DNA of 56,016 nt, from positions 1-56,016 of the forward strand of contig CANJLI010000008.1 in the NCBI GenBank assembly GCA_947475005.1. The letters run 5' to 3'. The notes beneath the pieces are model-generated. The model did no database searches, had not been told where the DNA came from, and worked only from the letters and a program-made list of their open reading frames with translations. Below, piece by piece: positions 10,046-18,334 of the stretch (position 1 is its first letter; each line of letters begins with the position of its first letter). The position numbers and the translations under genes are program-made. Source of the stretch: Deltaproteobacteria bacterium. Lineage in GTDB: Bacteria; Bdellovibrionota_B; Oligoflexia; Oligoflexales; Bog-1112.

Positions 10046-11056
10046 ATGGAAATCCAAAAAAACGTTACCATCGAACGATATGTAAGTCCTCTTCCTCAAC
10101 TAGAGGAAGCTGCACCTACAGCCATCCAACTGCGCCCTTCGCGATTTAACGACTATCCGGGGCAAAAGCATGCCAAGGAAAACCTAAAGATCTTTGTAGC
10201 AGCCGCAAAAAAACGAGGACGTCCCCTCGACCACGTGATCCTTCACGGTCCTCCGGGATTGGGAAAAACCACGCTGGCTCATATCATTGCCAATGAGCTC
10301 GAAGTGCCCTTCCATAGCACCAGTGGACCTTCTCTCGACAAACCGGGAGATCTAGCTGGCATTTTAGCTGGGCTGGAGCCCTCTGCACTTCTCTTTATCG
10401 ATGAGATCCATCGCCTGCCCATTCAGGTAGAGGAAGTTTTATATTCAGCCATGGAAAACTTTGCCATCGACGTAATCGTGGGCCAAGGTCCGACAGCGCG
10501 TTCGGTAACGATCCCCGTATCTCCTTTCACGTTAGTGGGAGCTACTACGCGCCTTTCCAGCTTGAGCCGTCCCTTCTTGAGTCGATTTGGGATCCAAGAA
10601 AAACTGGACTTCTACGAGGTCGAAGCCCTCGAAGAAATTCTCGTACGAGGTGCTGGATTGCTCGGCATTCAGTTAGGTAGCAGCGGTGCTCATGAGCTTG
10701 CGGTTTGCTCTCGAGGGACCCCTCGTGTGGCACTTCGTTTGCTGCGTCGAGTCTGGGATTTTGCCGAGGTGCTGCACGCGGGACTCATCGATGATGAAGT
10801 GGTGCGTGAGGGATTGTTGCGCTTGGACATCGACAGTAAAGGTCTCGACCGCATGGATCGAGATATTCTGTCCATGGTGCATACACGTTATCAAGGGGGC
10901 CCTGTGGGTATCGAAGCCCTTGCTATCACCTTGGGGGAGGAGCGCAGCACCATCGAAGAGGTATACGAGCCCTTCCTCGTGTACTGTGGGTATCTCAGTC
11001 GCAGTCCGAGGGGGCGCATGCTTACGGAGAAGGGCATTGCGTATTTGCAAGCGTAA
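10046..11056 (+). CDS. ruvB: Holliday junction DNA helicase ATPase RuvB
   Basis: RuvB is the AAA+ motor that drives branch migration with RuvA. The 336-residue protein has Walker A GPPGLGKTT (about 68-76), Walker B LLFIDEIHRL (about 116-125), the sensor/arginine-finger region ATTRLSSLSRPFLSRFG (about 169-185), and the C-terminal winged-helix domain. The length is normal. The ribosome site is weak (CAGG ten bases before the ATG). The 3' end overlaps the convergent ATPase gene by 35 bp. ruvC is not in the window. Confidence 0.97.
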   Translation: MEIQKNVTIERYVSPLPQLEEAAPTAIQLRPSRFNDYPGQKHAKENLKIFVAAAKKRGRPLDHVILHGPPGLGKTTLAHIIANELEVPFHSTSGPSLDKPGDLAGILAGLEPSALLFIDEIHRLPIQVEEVLYSAMENFAIDVIVGQGPTARSVTIPVSPFTLVGATTRLSSLSRPFLSRFGIQEKLDFYEVEALEEILVRGAGLLGIQLGSSGAHELAVCSRGTPRVALRLLRRVWDFAEVLHAGLIDDEVVREGLLRLDIDSKGLDRMDRDILSMVHTRYQGGPVGIEALAITLGEERSTIEEVYEPFLVYCGYLSRSPRGRMLTEKGIAYLQA

Positions 11057-12191
11057 GAAATCCCTTTGGATCGGTGCAAAACTCAAGGTAGTTCTCCAGT
11101 CGAATCCAGATTGGAGTGGCAGATGTAAATTTTGCACAAAATTCTTTCATCCCCGTCGTGTTTTTTGTATCCCCTGATTTAACTTCAATGGCATAGAGTT
11201 TGTCAAAATGCTGGACCACAAAATCCACTTCCGCATTTTTCTCTCGCCAGTAAAAAACTTGATCTCCAAAGGCTCGAACCAAATCTGCTCCCACAATGGA
11301 TTCAAATAAAAACCCTTTTTGAGCTGGGTCTTGAACCGCTTGAGGCCCTTTTACCAACGTATAAAATGCGGGGCACATGGAGATGATTTTGGGGATTGAG
11401 TTTTTCGAACTGATAAAGCGAGTCGAGTATTTAGAAAGGGACTTAAAAATAAAGACGCCTTCGAATAATTCCAAGTAATGCTTAATCAGATCGGTATTAC
11501 CTTTATCTTGCAGTTGACCGAGTAGAGAGGTGAGGCTGATTTCTCGGCAGGGATACGCACACAAGAGAGAGAAGGCCTGTCTAAATAATGCAGGCTTTGT
11601 AATCGTATGATGGCTTAAAATATCTTGCCCAATCATGGGATCTACAATCGATGCCTTCATATATTGAAACCAGCGCTCAAAATCATCTTTAAATCGGTCT
11701 GCTCCCGGGTAACCTCCGTAGACCAAATAGTCATCAAGAGAGTAGCTGAAAGCTTCTAGCGATTCTGGAAAAGACCAATGATAGGCTTGGGTCAACTCAT
11801 ACCGTCCGACCAAACTTTCTGTGAGGCCAGTTTGAATCCGTAGCGAACTGGATCCTAGTAACATTAGTTTGATGGGTGTCTTGTCTGATTGTGCATCCCA
11901 TAGCGCTTTTATTTTTTCTGACCAGTTTTCTATTTTTTGAATTTCATCGATGATCAGGAGAGTACCTGCACCTGCCTGTTGTGCCTCTTGCCACTGCTCG
12001 GTAATCCAGAGATTGTCGACGCGTATTGTCTGCTCTGCGCTGGTGTAGATCGATTTTCCTTTATATTTTTCCATGATTTGCTTCGCAGCGGTGGTTTTCC
12101 CTACTTGTCGAGGGCCGAGGATGAGCTGGATCAGAGGTTGTTTGTCTGCGAGCCGCTGCAGGAGGGTGGGCACAAAATATCTTGTTATCAT
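11022..12191 (-). CDS. DUF4143-family AAA ATPase (first copy)
   Basis: This 389-residue ATPase is of the widespread AAA/DUF4143 family. Walker A is GPRQVGKTT (about residues 26-34) and Walker B is LLIIDEIQKI (about 78-87); the C-terminal DUF4143 domain shows ..GFLFESIVGADLVRAFG.. and a nuclease-like FYWREKNAEVDFVV segment (about 318-331). The molecular role of the family is uncertain; members are often mobile and patchily distributed. A second, divergent member lies at 54339-55604. The 3' end overlaps ruvB head to head, as a recently inserted gene might. A 17-bp inverted repeat sits directly upstream of the start. Confidence 0.85.
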   Translation of the reverse strand: MITRYFVPTLLQRLADKQPLIQLILGPRQVGKTTAAKQIMEKYKGKSIYTSAEQTIRVDNLWITEQWQEAQQAGAGTLLIIDEIQKIENWSEKIKALWDAQSDKTPIKLMLLGSSSLRIQTGLTESLVGRYELTQAYHWSFPESLEAFSYSLDDYLVYGGYPGADRFKDDFERWFQYMKASIVDPMIGQDILSHHTITKPALFRQAFSLLCAYPCREISLTSLLGQLQDKGNTDLIKHYLELFEGVFIFKSLSKYSTRFISSKNSIPKIISMCPAFYTLVKGPQAVQDPAQKGFLFESIVGADLVRAFGDQVFYWREKNAEVDFVVQHFDKLYAIEVKSGDTKNTTGMKEFCAKFTSATPIWIRLENYLEFCTDPKGFLTLANTQCPSP

Positions 12192-12203
12192 TTGAGATTC
12201 CTG

Positions 12204-12249
12204 TTTTACTAGATCAATCTATCAATAATACTAGATTGATCTAGTAAAA
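12204..12249. promoter_or_regulatory. 17-bp inverted repeat upstream of the DUF4143 ATPase
   Basis: The arms TTTTACTAGATCAATCT (12204-12220) and AGATTGATCTAGTAAAA (12233-12249) match perfectly around a 12-nt spacer. It begins 12 bp upstream of the minus-strand ATPase start (12191), so it is well placed as an operator or a 5'-UTR hairpin. It is AT-rich, unlike the GC-rich extragenic repeats. Its function is inferred from position only. Confidence 0.55.
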
Positions 12250-12405
12250 TAGTCAAGCGCTGCAACAGGGAATTCGGGTCCAGTTGAGCGCCAAACAATT
12301 TTCTTTAATTACAATTGGTTAAATCTGGGCGCCCCACAGATTAAATGCTAGATCTTATTACATATTCCATAAAAACTTATATGTACAACGTCTGAAGGAG
12401 AGGTA

Positions 12406-13152
12406 ATGAGGAAATTTTTCTATTCTTCGCTGTTAATAATATCCACAGTGGTAGTTGGAGCTCAAGCCGCATTTGCTTCGAGTTCAATCTGTTATCTAAG
12501 CAAACGCCTGGATTTTCGCTATAAAGTTCTAGAACTAGATACGAGTCTGTATATCCTTAGCTTGGTAGCTGAGAGTTCAGCTGTTAATGCAACCCGAGAA
12601 CTTAAGCTATACAACGGATCTGATCGTGCATCTGAGACAGAAAACCAGAAATATAGCAAAAGAATCCACGGGCAGGTTTATTTTGCTATAGGACAAGGTG
12701 GGGCGTTGCAAGCTCGATGTAATGCCGGAAATAGTATTAGCCGGGAAAGCCATCGCACAATTTTTGGTTATATTAATCCTTTTCCTTTTCAAACATATGT
12801 TGGCGGGATGAGTTTTGCACGAGAGAAGGGCCTGGAGCTTCTTGTAGAAAGAAGTAAAAATTCCCAGAATCGTCCGCTGCGTACGCTGGCTATTGCCATA
12901 AAAGCAATACAAGACGGGAAAAGTGAAAGGGACATTGGGATTGAAACAGCAAGAGCAGCTTGGAACGAAATGCAGCCTATCCTTAAAAAAGTTGGGAAAA
13001 AAGTGAGAGAGGTCCCGTGCAGAATGCTGCAAGAATATAACAAAGAAAATGTGTTAAACATGCTTAAAGAACCCTTAGGAGATGAACGCTATCTTCAAGC
13101 TATACCTGAAATCAGAGAATTCTATGAGTCTAGCTTGAAGGCGATGGAATAA
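12406..13152 (+). CDS. Secreted hypothetical protein
   Basis: This 248-residue protein has a clear Sec signal peptide (MRKFFYSSLL..VVVGAQAAFA, cleavage after about residue 24). I do not recognise a family. The mature part has an N-terminal region with two cysteines (ICYL and ARCN), a short central Gly/Phe/Pro region, and a helical C-terminal half with a third cysteine (VPCRML). The ribosome site AAGGAGAGGT, four bases before ATG 12406, is very strong. The gene is more AT-rich than the neighbouring ruvB and pgk. It is a single-gene unit; periplasmic or extracellular location is inferred from the signal. Confidence 0.75.
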   Translation: MRKFFYSSLLIISTVVVGAQAAFASSSICYLSKRLDFRYKVLELDTSLYILSLVAESSAVNATRELKLYNGSDRASETENQKYSKRIHGQVYFAIGQGGALQARCNAGNSISRESHRTIFGYINPFPFQTYVGGMSFAREKGLELLVERSKNSQNRPLRTLAIAIKAIQDGKSERDIGIETARAAWNEMQPILKKVGKKVREVPCRMLQEYNKENVLNMLKEPLGDERYLQAIPEIREFYESSLKAME

Positions 13153-13313
13153 TCCTGCTGCCCCTCTCCCTTCCCACCATCACGGCGGAGCGCTGCTTTT
13201 CTCTATGCTTTTTTGAATTCACTGGAAGACCAGCTCAAATCCAGGTAAAATGTTGAGTTCTCAGTTTCGCCCTTACTCAAGGCCGAGCCCTTTTGGCTGG
13301 GTACTTTTCTGTT

Positions 13314-13790
13314 ATGAGGTCAGTTGTGGTGAGCAAAAATAGTATAGATTCCGAGAAGATAGAGCTGGATTCGGACATTCATGCCTCTGATCTTTTCACT
13401 TATGAAGAGCTTCAGGGCTTTAAGTTCTTGTTGGAGAAGGAAAAGGCGAAAATCTTGGCAAATGCCAAGGCGGCCCTCAAGGGAGGATCCATTAAGTTGG
13501 ATTCGAACGAGATGATGGACGAAGTCGACCTTGCCTCCGCTACGATGGAGCAAAATCTAACCTTTCGCTTGCTTGATCGCGAGCGCAAGCTGCTTACCCA
13601 AATCGAGCGTGCTCTGGACAAGATGAAGCACGGCGAATATGGGTACTGTGAAGGTACCGGTGAGCCCATTCCAAAGCGTCGCTTGGAGTTGGCCCCTTGG
13701 ACCCGCCACAGCGTTAAGCACAAAGAATATCTGGAAAAAATGAAGCGCTCCGGCCGCGCTCCGGTGTCAGATGTGGATAGCGCGGATTAG
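13314..13790 (+). CDS. dksA: DksA/TraR-type regulator with degenerate zinc finger
   Basis: DksA-type proteins enter the RNA polymerase secondary channel and act with ppGpp. This one has about 158 residues: a coiled-coil region (about 40-95) with the tip motif DEVDLA, which fits the functional DxxDxA, then the globular segment GEYGYCEGTGEPIPKRRLE. The four-cysteine zinc finger is reduced to Cys, Thr, Ser and His at the ligand positions, similar to the zinc-independent C-T-S-A type known from DksA2 and alphaproteobacterial DksA. The start is uncertain: ATG 13314, or GTG at 13326/13329, which has a GAGG ribosome site. A TTG further upstream at 13293 seems less likely. Confidence 0.85.
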   Translation: MRSVVVSKNSIDSEKIELDSDIHASDLFTYEELQGFKFLLEKEKAKILANAKAALKGGSIKLDSNEMMDEVDLASATMEQNLTFRLLDRERKLLTQIERALDKMKHGEYGYCEGTGEPIPKRRLELAPWTRHSVKHKEYLEKMKRSGRAPVSDVDSAD

Positions 13791-14978
13791 TCACAGATTA
13801 TCACAGTCGGTCGGCAGGGAGTCTGAACCGCCCAGTATGGTTTCGATGGAGTTGCAGACCGTTTGCAGGTTCTTTGCTGCCCCCGGATTGGGGGACTGGG
13901 CGATTGCAGCCGCAATCTGAGCGCCCGCTTTGCTAAAGGCAGCCGAAAATTTTGCAGTAATTTGCTTCTGATAGGCTTGTGCTTGGGTGATTTCTCCGCT
14001 TGTCGTTTGGATATTGGTAAGTTGAGCCATGGCAGTATTGAGAGAGCCAATCACCGAACTGGGCAGCCCTGAGATCCTTTTAAATGCATTGATTACCTGG
14101 GAAAAGTCTACCAAGATCTCCGATTCCATGGAGCCCACTGACGGATCTACAATGGCAACATATGCGGTTGCCATTTCTGAGAATGCCCCCACAATTGTAT
14201 CCTCATCCCCCGAGGTAATTTTTGAGAATGTGTTGATCCGTTGCAGCAAGTTGCTGGCAGTAAGGGGATCACTCGTGGCAGAGGTAGAGGTTTGGGTGTT
14301 AGAGGAATAGAACAGCAACGAGTTAAATGCTACCGCCTCTGCCAAATGCGCCATTGCATACAAGATCAACGTCTGGCTCGGATGTACAGCAAATCCCGTA
14401 TTATCCGTACAGGCATATCGAGCTCCACTTCCCCGTAGGTCTGCTGGCACAAAGGGGCACATCACAGCAATGACTTCGTTCATTTTGAGCAGAAGGGGCA
14501 CGCTGCCCCTCGGATCCGATGTGTTGGTATAGTCCCCGGGTGTTTTCGGGAAGTAGAGATCTAAGCCTACAAAATAGAGATTGGTACTCACCTCTTTTTT
14601 CGTCGACATCGCAAGCAGGTCCTGCTCTCTAATATTTAATAGCTGCTTGAGGGCGAGCAAAAGGTTTGCAAGATTTTGGGTATTCGATATCGTGATCAAA
14701 AATTGGGCCAGCGAGGGAACATCAAATCCGATTTGCCCCAATTTAGAAAAGGCCAACAGTTGGGCCGCTTTTTCACTTTTTGAATTGAAAGCATAGGCAG
14801 CCTGGGCAGACTCAGCTGCATCATCGAATTCCCCTCTGTCGTAGCAGGCCTGTGCCTTGATGAGCAGGACATCAAAACGGGCTTTGTCTTTGGGAGACAC
14901 CCATATGCGATTGTTGCTGCGATCCCCACAGCTCAGCAATGTCCAGATACAAACCAGCAGCCAGCTTATGCTTCTCAT
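13791..14978 (-). CDS. Lipoprotein with TPR-like N-terminal region
   Basis: The signal peptide ends in a lipobox (CIWTLLSC, Cys near residue 17), so this is a lipoprotein. Residues about 30-75 have the alternating helix pattern of one or two TPR units (..ACYDRGEFDDAAESAQAAYAF..). The remaining protein, to residue 395, is Ser/Thr/Ala-rich with hydrophobic helical stretches and four more cysteines. I do not recognise a named family. A GGAGTG ribosome site precedes ATG 14978. It converges on dksA with the stops directly abutting (13790/13791). Confidence 0.8.
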   Translation of the reverse strand: MRSISWLLVCIWTLLSCGDRSNNRIWVSPKDKARFDVLLIKAQACYDRGEFDDAAESAQAAYAFNSKSEKAAQLLAFSKLGQIGFDVPSLAQFLITISNTQNLANLLLALKQLLNIREQDLLAMSTKKEVSTNLYFVGLDLYFPKTPGDYTNTSDPRGSVPLLLKMNEVIAVMCPFVPADLRGSGARYACTDNTGFAVHPSQTLILYAMAHLAEAVAFNSLLFYSSNTQTSTSATSDPLTASNLLQRINTFSKITSGDEDTIVGAFSEMATAYVAIVDPSVGSMESEILVDFSQVINAFKRISGLPSSVIGSLNTAMAQLTNIQTTSGEITQAQAYQKQITAKFSAAFSKAGAQIAAAIAQSPNPGAAKNLQTVCNSIETILGGSDSLPTDCDNL

Positions 14979-15035
14979 ATGTACACTCCAGTCATGATCG
15001 GATTTCTTGCGATTTATCTTACCATGAAACGAAAA

Positions 15036-15101
15036 GGGGACACCCCGATGTGAGTACCGCCTTTCTGGGCCCTCGTCGGGGACACTCGCATCGGGTGTCC
15101 C
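15036..15101. repeat. GGGGACAC palindromic repeat with CCCGATG arms
   Basis: The left arm GGGGACACCCCGATG starts at 15036 and the inverted arm CATCGGGTGTCCC ends at 15101, with a second GGGGACACTCG unit between. It lies in the divergent gap between the minus-strand lipoprotein gene and pgk, 113 bp before the pgk start. It is the same family as the cluster at 9923. Confidence 0.7.
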
Positions 15102-15214
15102 TTAATTCTTTTCCCTCTTTTTCTCAAATCACATGAAATCTTTGTCTTTTGCTGCTATGTTGGCGGGACTTTTCTTTTCGACTTTTCTACACGCTTGTTA
15201 TTTTGGATATACGT

Positions 15215-16420
15215 ATGGATTTCAATACATTACCCCAACTGGACCTTGCCAATCGGTCCGTTTTCCTTCGCCTGGATTTGAATGTGCCCCTCCTCGATGG
15301 GGTGATTCAAGATGATACGCGCATTCGAGCGGCCCTGCCGACCATCCAATATATCCTCGAGCGCACGAACAAGTTGGTCATCGCCAGTCACCTGGGCCGC
15401 CCCAAAGGCAAGGTGGTAGCGAGCATGAGCCTGGAGCCTGTGGGCCAGCGCCTCTCCGAACTCCTGCAGCGAGAAGTCTTGCTGGTGCAAGATTATGCCG
15501 AAGAGCCCATCGATTCTTTGATCGCCCAGCTTGGGAAAAACCAGGTAATTTTGCTGGAAAATGTGCGGTTCCATGCAGAGGAAACTGAAGGAAACGAAGT
15601 CTTTGCCCAGAATTTGATGAAAGGCATTCATATCTACGTAAACGATGCTTTCGGGGCCTTGCACCGTGCCCATAGTTCCATCTATGAAGCGGCCCAACAG
15701 GTCCCTCGAGAGAGTCGAGCCATCGGGTTCTTGATCGAGAAAGAAATTGCAGCCCTCACGCAGTTGACTGTGAATGTGCGTCGTCCGTACACGCTCATCA
15801 TGGGTGGCTCGAAGGTCGAGGACAAACTTGCTGTAATTCTGCATCTATTGGAGCATTGTAACCGTCTCTTGATTGGTGGGGCCATGGCCTACACCTTCCT
15901 TGAAATTCAGGGATACCCAATCGGTAATTCCTTCGTAGAGCGAGACAAGCGGGCCCTGTGCCAAAGCATCCTCGATATTGCCCAGGCACGTAAAGTGGAA
16001 ATTTGTTTACCCATCGATCACGTCTGTGGACAAAGCCTCGATGCAAACACTCCGCATCAAGTAGTGGAAGGCATTGCCATTCCTGCCGGTTGGATGGGAC
16101 TCGACATCGGTCCTAAAACCATTCGATTGTTTGAGAGTTACATCATGAACTCGTCTACGGTCTTCTGGAACGGCCCCATGGGTGTTTTCGAATGGCCTCC
16201 TTTTGCTAAAGGCTCCCTGAAGGTTGCAGAAGCGGTGGCGCGTTGCAACGGATTCACCGTAGTAGGCGGTGGAGATTCTGTCTCTGCAGTGAACCAGGCC
16301 CAAGTTGCTGCGCGTATCAGTCACGTGTCTACAGGCGGGGGCGCTTCCTTAGCGTTCCTAGAAGGAACTCCTTTACCCGGCCTACGTGTGCTGGAGAAAA
16401 GAACGGAACATGGCGGATAA
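15215..16420 (+). CDS. pgk: Phosphoglycerate kinase
   Basis: Pgk interconverts 1,3-bisphosphoglycerate and 3-phosphoglycerate. The 401-residue protein from ATG 15215 shows RSVFLRLDLNVPLLDG (substrate-binding N-domain), ASHLGRPKGK (about 60-69), the hinge/nucleotide region ..YTLIMGGSKVEDKL.. (about 190-203), and the C-terminal GGGDSV (about 352-357). The frame is open upstream to 15149, but the family N-terminus fits ATG 15215. The 3' end overlaps tpiA by 11 bp, so the two glycolytic enzymes are coupled. No gap gene is present in front. Confidence 0.97.
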   Translation: MDFNTLPQLDLANRSVFLRLDLNVPLLDGVIQDDTRIRAALPTIQYILERTNKLVIASHLGRPKGKVVASMSLEPVGQRLSELLQREVLLVQDYAEEPIDSLIAQLGKNQVILLENVRFHAEETEGNEVFAQNLMKGIHIYVNDAFGALHRAHSSIYEAAQQVPRESRAIGFLIEKEIAALTQLTVNVRRPYTLIMGGSKVEDKLAVILHLLEHCNRLLIGGAMAYTFLEIQGYPIGNSFVERDKRALCQSILDIAQARKVEICLPIDHVCGQSLDANTPHQVVEGIAIPAGWMGLDIGPKTIRLFESYIMNSSTVFWNGPMGVFEWPPFAKGSLKVAEAVARCNGFTVVGGGDSVSAVNQAQVAARISHVSTGGGASLAFLEGTPLPGLRVLEKRTEHGG

Positions 16421-17156
16421 AATCCTCCTTGCGAATTGGAAGATGAACTTTGTAGAGCCCAAGGCTTACTTCGATGCTTTTGCAGATGCATTGGGGGAAA
16501 GCTCGCTTGAGGGTGTGCAAGTGGGTTTTGCAGTGCCCTACACCATGCTTGCATCGGTGTATGCGCATGCATCTTCTTCGTACACCGTGTATGCACAAAA
16601 CGTACACGAACGAGAGTCAGGGGCATTTACGGGGGAAATTTCTTGGCCTTTGCTCGAGTCTCTCTCAATCTCGGGCTCGCTTATCGGACATAGCGAGCGT
16701 CGCCAGTACTTTCAGGAAACCGATGCACAGGTAGCGAAAAAACTGGAGACGACTTTAAAACGGGGACACCAGGCTGTAGTGTGCATCGGAGAGACCCAAG
16801 CTCAACGAGAACGAGGCGAAACTTTTTCCGTGCTCACGACTCAGCTGACCCCTTTGCTGCCTTTTTTATCCGAAGATGCAAACTGTCTACTTGCCTATGA
16901 GCCCGTTTGGGCCATCGGAACGGGGCTGTCCGCAACTTCCGAGCAGGCTCAAGAAGTTCATGGATGGATTCAGGATTTCTTACAAGCCAACGGTAAACTC
17001 CGGGGTGGAATTCCGCTTCTATACGGAGGCAGTGCCAACGGTGGGAACCTGGAAGCATTGCTGCGTCAACCGGACATCGACGGTGCGCTGGTGGGGGGCG
17101 CTTCGCTTCAGCCTCTTGACTTTGCTAAGATGGCGCTGATTGCTTGTTCTTGTTGA
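16410..17156 (+). CDS. tpiA: Triosephosphate isomerase
   Basis: TpiA interconverts dihydroxyacetone phosphate and glyceraldehyde 3-phosphate. The 248-residue TIM barrel has the NWKMN substrate motif at the N-terminus, the catalytic His in IGHSERR, the catalytic Glu in YEPVWAIGTG, and the phosphate-binding YGGSANGGN and GALVGGASL segments. ATG 16410 lies inside the pgk 3' end, with a GGA six bases upstream. It ends two bases before the convergent GNAT gene stop. Confidence 0.97.
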   Translation: MADKILLANWKMNFVEPKAYFDAFADALGESSLEGVQVGFAVPYTMLASVYAHASSSYTVYAQNVHERESGAFTGEISWPLLESLSISGSLIGHSERRQYFQETDAQVAKKLETTLKRGHQAVVCIGETQAQRERGETFSVLTTQLTPLLPFLSEDANCLLAYEPVWAIGTGLSATSEQAQEVHGWIQDFLQANGKLRGGIPLLYGGSANGGNLEALLRQPDIDGALVGGASLQPLDFAKMALIACSC

Positions 17157-17158
17157 AA

Positions 17159-17752
17159 TCAAACGACCTTTTTTGCATAGATCCCGAAAAAGGTATCTTC
17201 GTTTCGCGACTCACCCAGACATGAAAATCCGAGTCTCTCGTGAAAGGAGATAGAGGCGTTATTTTTGAAAGGTTGATGTGAAATTTGACACACGATCTGG
17301 TCATACCCAGCAGTTTTTACAAATTCCAATAACTTTTGAAAGAGTGCGGGCCCTACTTTTTGCACCCCTACTTTTTTCGCAATATGTTTGAGATAGAATA
17401 TTTTCTGTGAAAAAAGATTTTCTTTGAGTACCGGAGAAACCGAATCCAATTCTTCTAGAAAAACAGGCTGTAATTTTTTGATATTGCATCCAGTCGCATA
17501 TCCGATCACATCTTCGTTTTCTTTTGTTGTAACAAAAACAAAGTTCTCTTTGTCCTGAATGGCTCCTTGTGCCTCTTCTTGTGTAAAACCATGAATCAAA
17601 AATCCCTGCTGCTGCAGAATGGTAGTGTCCAACGCCTCTTTTTTGGAAAGTAAGTTTTGATTTAAAATCGACAAGATGCCCGGTAGGTCAGCGAGTTCAG
17701 CTCGACTGATCTGTCTGTTGAGTGGAGAGAAGCGATCGGGTGACTTGTTCAT
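17159..17752 (-). CDS. GNAT-family N-acetyltransferase
   Basis: This 197-residue protein has the GNAT fold pattern: ISRAELADLPGILSILN at the start (about 15-31), the NFVFVTTKENEDVIGYATG strand pair (about 71-89), a CoA-binding-like loop KKVGVQKVGPALFQKLLEF (about 125-143) and the late NNASISFHERLGFSCLGESR segment (about 164-183) typical of the family. The acyl acceptor is unknown. It converges on tpiA with two bases between the stops. The codons are more AT-rich than pgk-tpiA. Confidence 0.8.
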   Translation of the reverse strand: MNKSPDRFSPLNRQISRAELADLPGILSILNQNLLSKKEALDTTILQQQGFLIHGFTQEEAQGAIQDKENFVFVTTKENEDVIGYATGCNIKKLQPVFLEELDSVSPVLKENLFSQKIFYLKHIAKKVGVQKVGPALFQKLLEFVKTAGYDQIVCQISHQPFKNNASISFHERLGFSCLGESRNEDTFFGIYAKKVV

Positions 17753-18072
17753 AGCGATGCCCTACCGGATGAAGGGAAAGGTCAAAATACACCATTATAA
17801 TCTATAGGTATTTCCGGTTAACTTGCAAGATGGATTCTTAGAGGAGTTTGGCGACACTCTGGCGGTGAATAATTCGGGTCCAGTCGGGTGTCCCTTTAAT
17901 TATTTCCTAACTTTGTAGCTAAAGAGGATTCCAAAGAATAAATAGGCAAAAAAAGAATCCGGTCCTTTTTCTTACTTTTTTATGTGGGTACAAGTGGGGA
18001 GTTTTAGCTCTGCTACTTCTGCCCTTACTAGCAGCTCATACGCTGCAGGTGCATCGGATCCAAAACCGAGTA

Positions 18073-18156
18073 AGGGATTGGGTACACCTACCTTTTTAGA
18101 ATCAGGACGACCATTTGGTCGTCCTGATTCTAAAAAGGTAGGTGTACCCAATCCCT
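18073..18156. repeat. 84-bp perfect palindrome
   Basis: Arms of 41 bp (18073-18113 and 18116-18156) are exact reverse complements around a two-base TT loop. The left arm begins AGGGATTGGGTACACC and the centre reads CGACCATTTGGTCG. The stem would be an extremely stable hairpin or cruciform. It lies in the 582-bp gap between the GNAT gene and miaA, which also carries an AATTCGGGTCCAGT fragment at 17871 (shared with 12271) and the repeat at 18242. No real gene is apparent in this gap. Confidence 0.9.
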
Positions 18157-18241
18157 GCCCCCCCCAGAAGGAAGGAGGACATATTTTCAATTGACAGATC
18201 ACATAACAGATCCTTTGCTACAGCGAGGGATGGCACCCCCT

Positions 18242-18331
18242 CCGTCATCCCAAGGCTGCGTAGCAGCCGTATGGGATCTCGATAAAAACGCAGGGATCCC
18301 ATACGGTCCCTTCGGGACCTTGGGATGACGG
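18242..18331. repeat. Cloverleaf-type palindromic repeat, copy 1
   Basis: This 90-bp element has a 14-bp outer stem (CCGTCATCCCAAGG with CCTTGGGATGACGG). Inside are three hairpins: CTGC-GTA-GCAG, a 12-bp CCGTATGGGATC stem and TCCC-TTC-GGGA. It ends four bases from the miaA stop at 18335. Related copies are at 31407, 40079 and 55733. A D-type fragment CAGCGAGGGATG lies just upstream. Confidence 0.85.
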
Positions 18332-18334
18332 ATA

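Noticed and set aside
15133..15315. ORF with a signal-peptide-like start and lipobox-like LHAC, overlapping pgk.
   Set aside because: It has no ribosome site, and most of it overlaps the pgk coding region in another frame, so it is probably a shadow.
17972..18202. Open frames on both strands across 17972-18202.
   Set aside because: They read through the perfect palindrome, which forces similar open frames on both strands; no protein-like composition or start site is seen.
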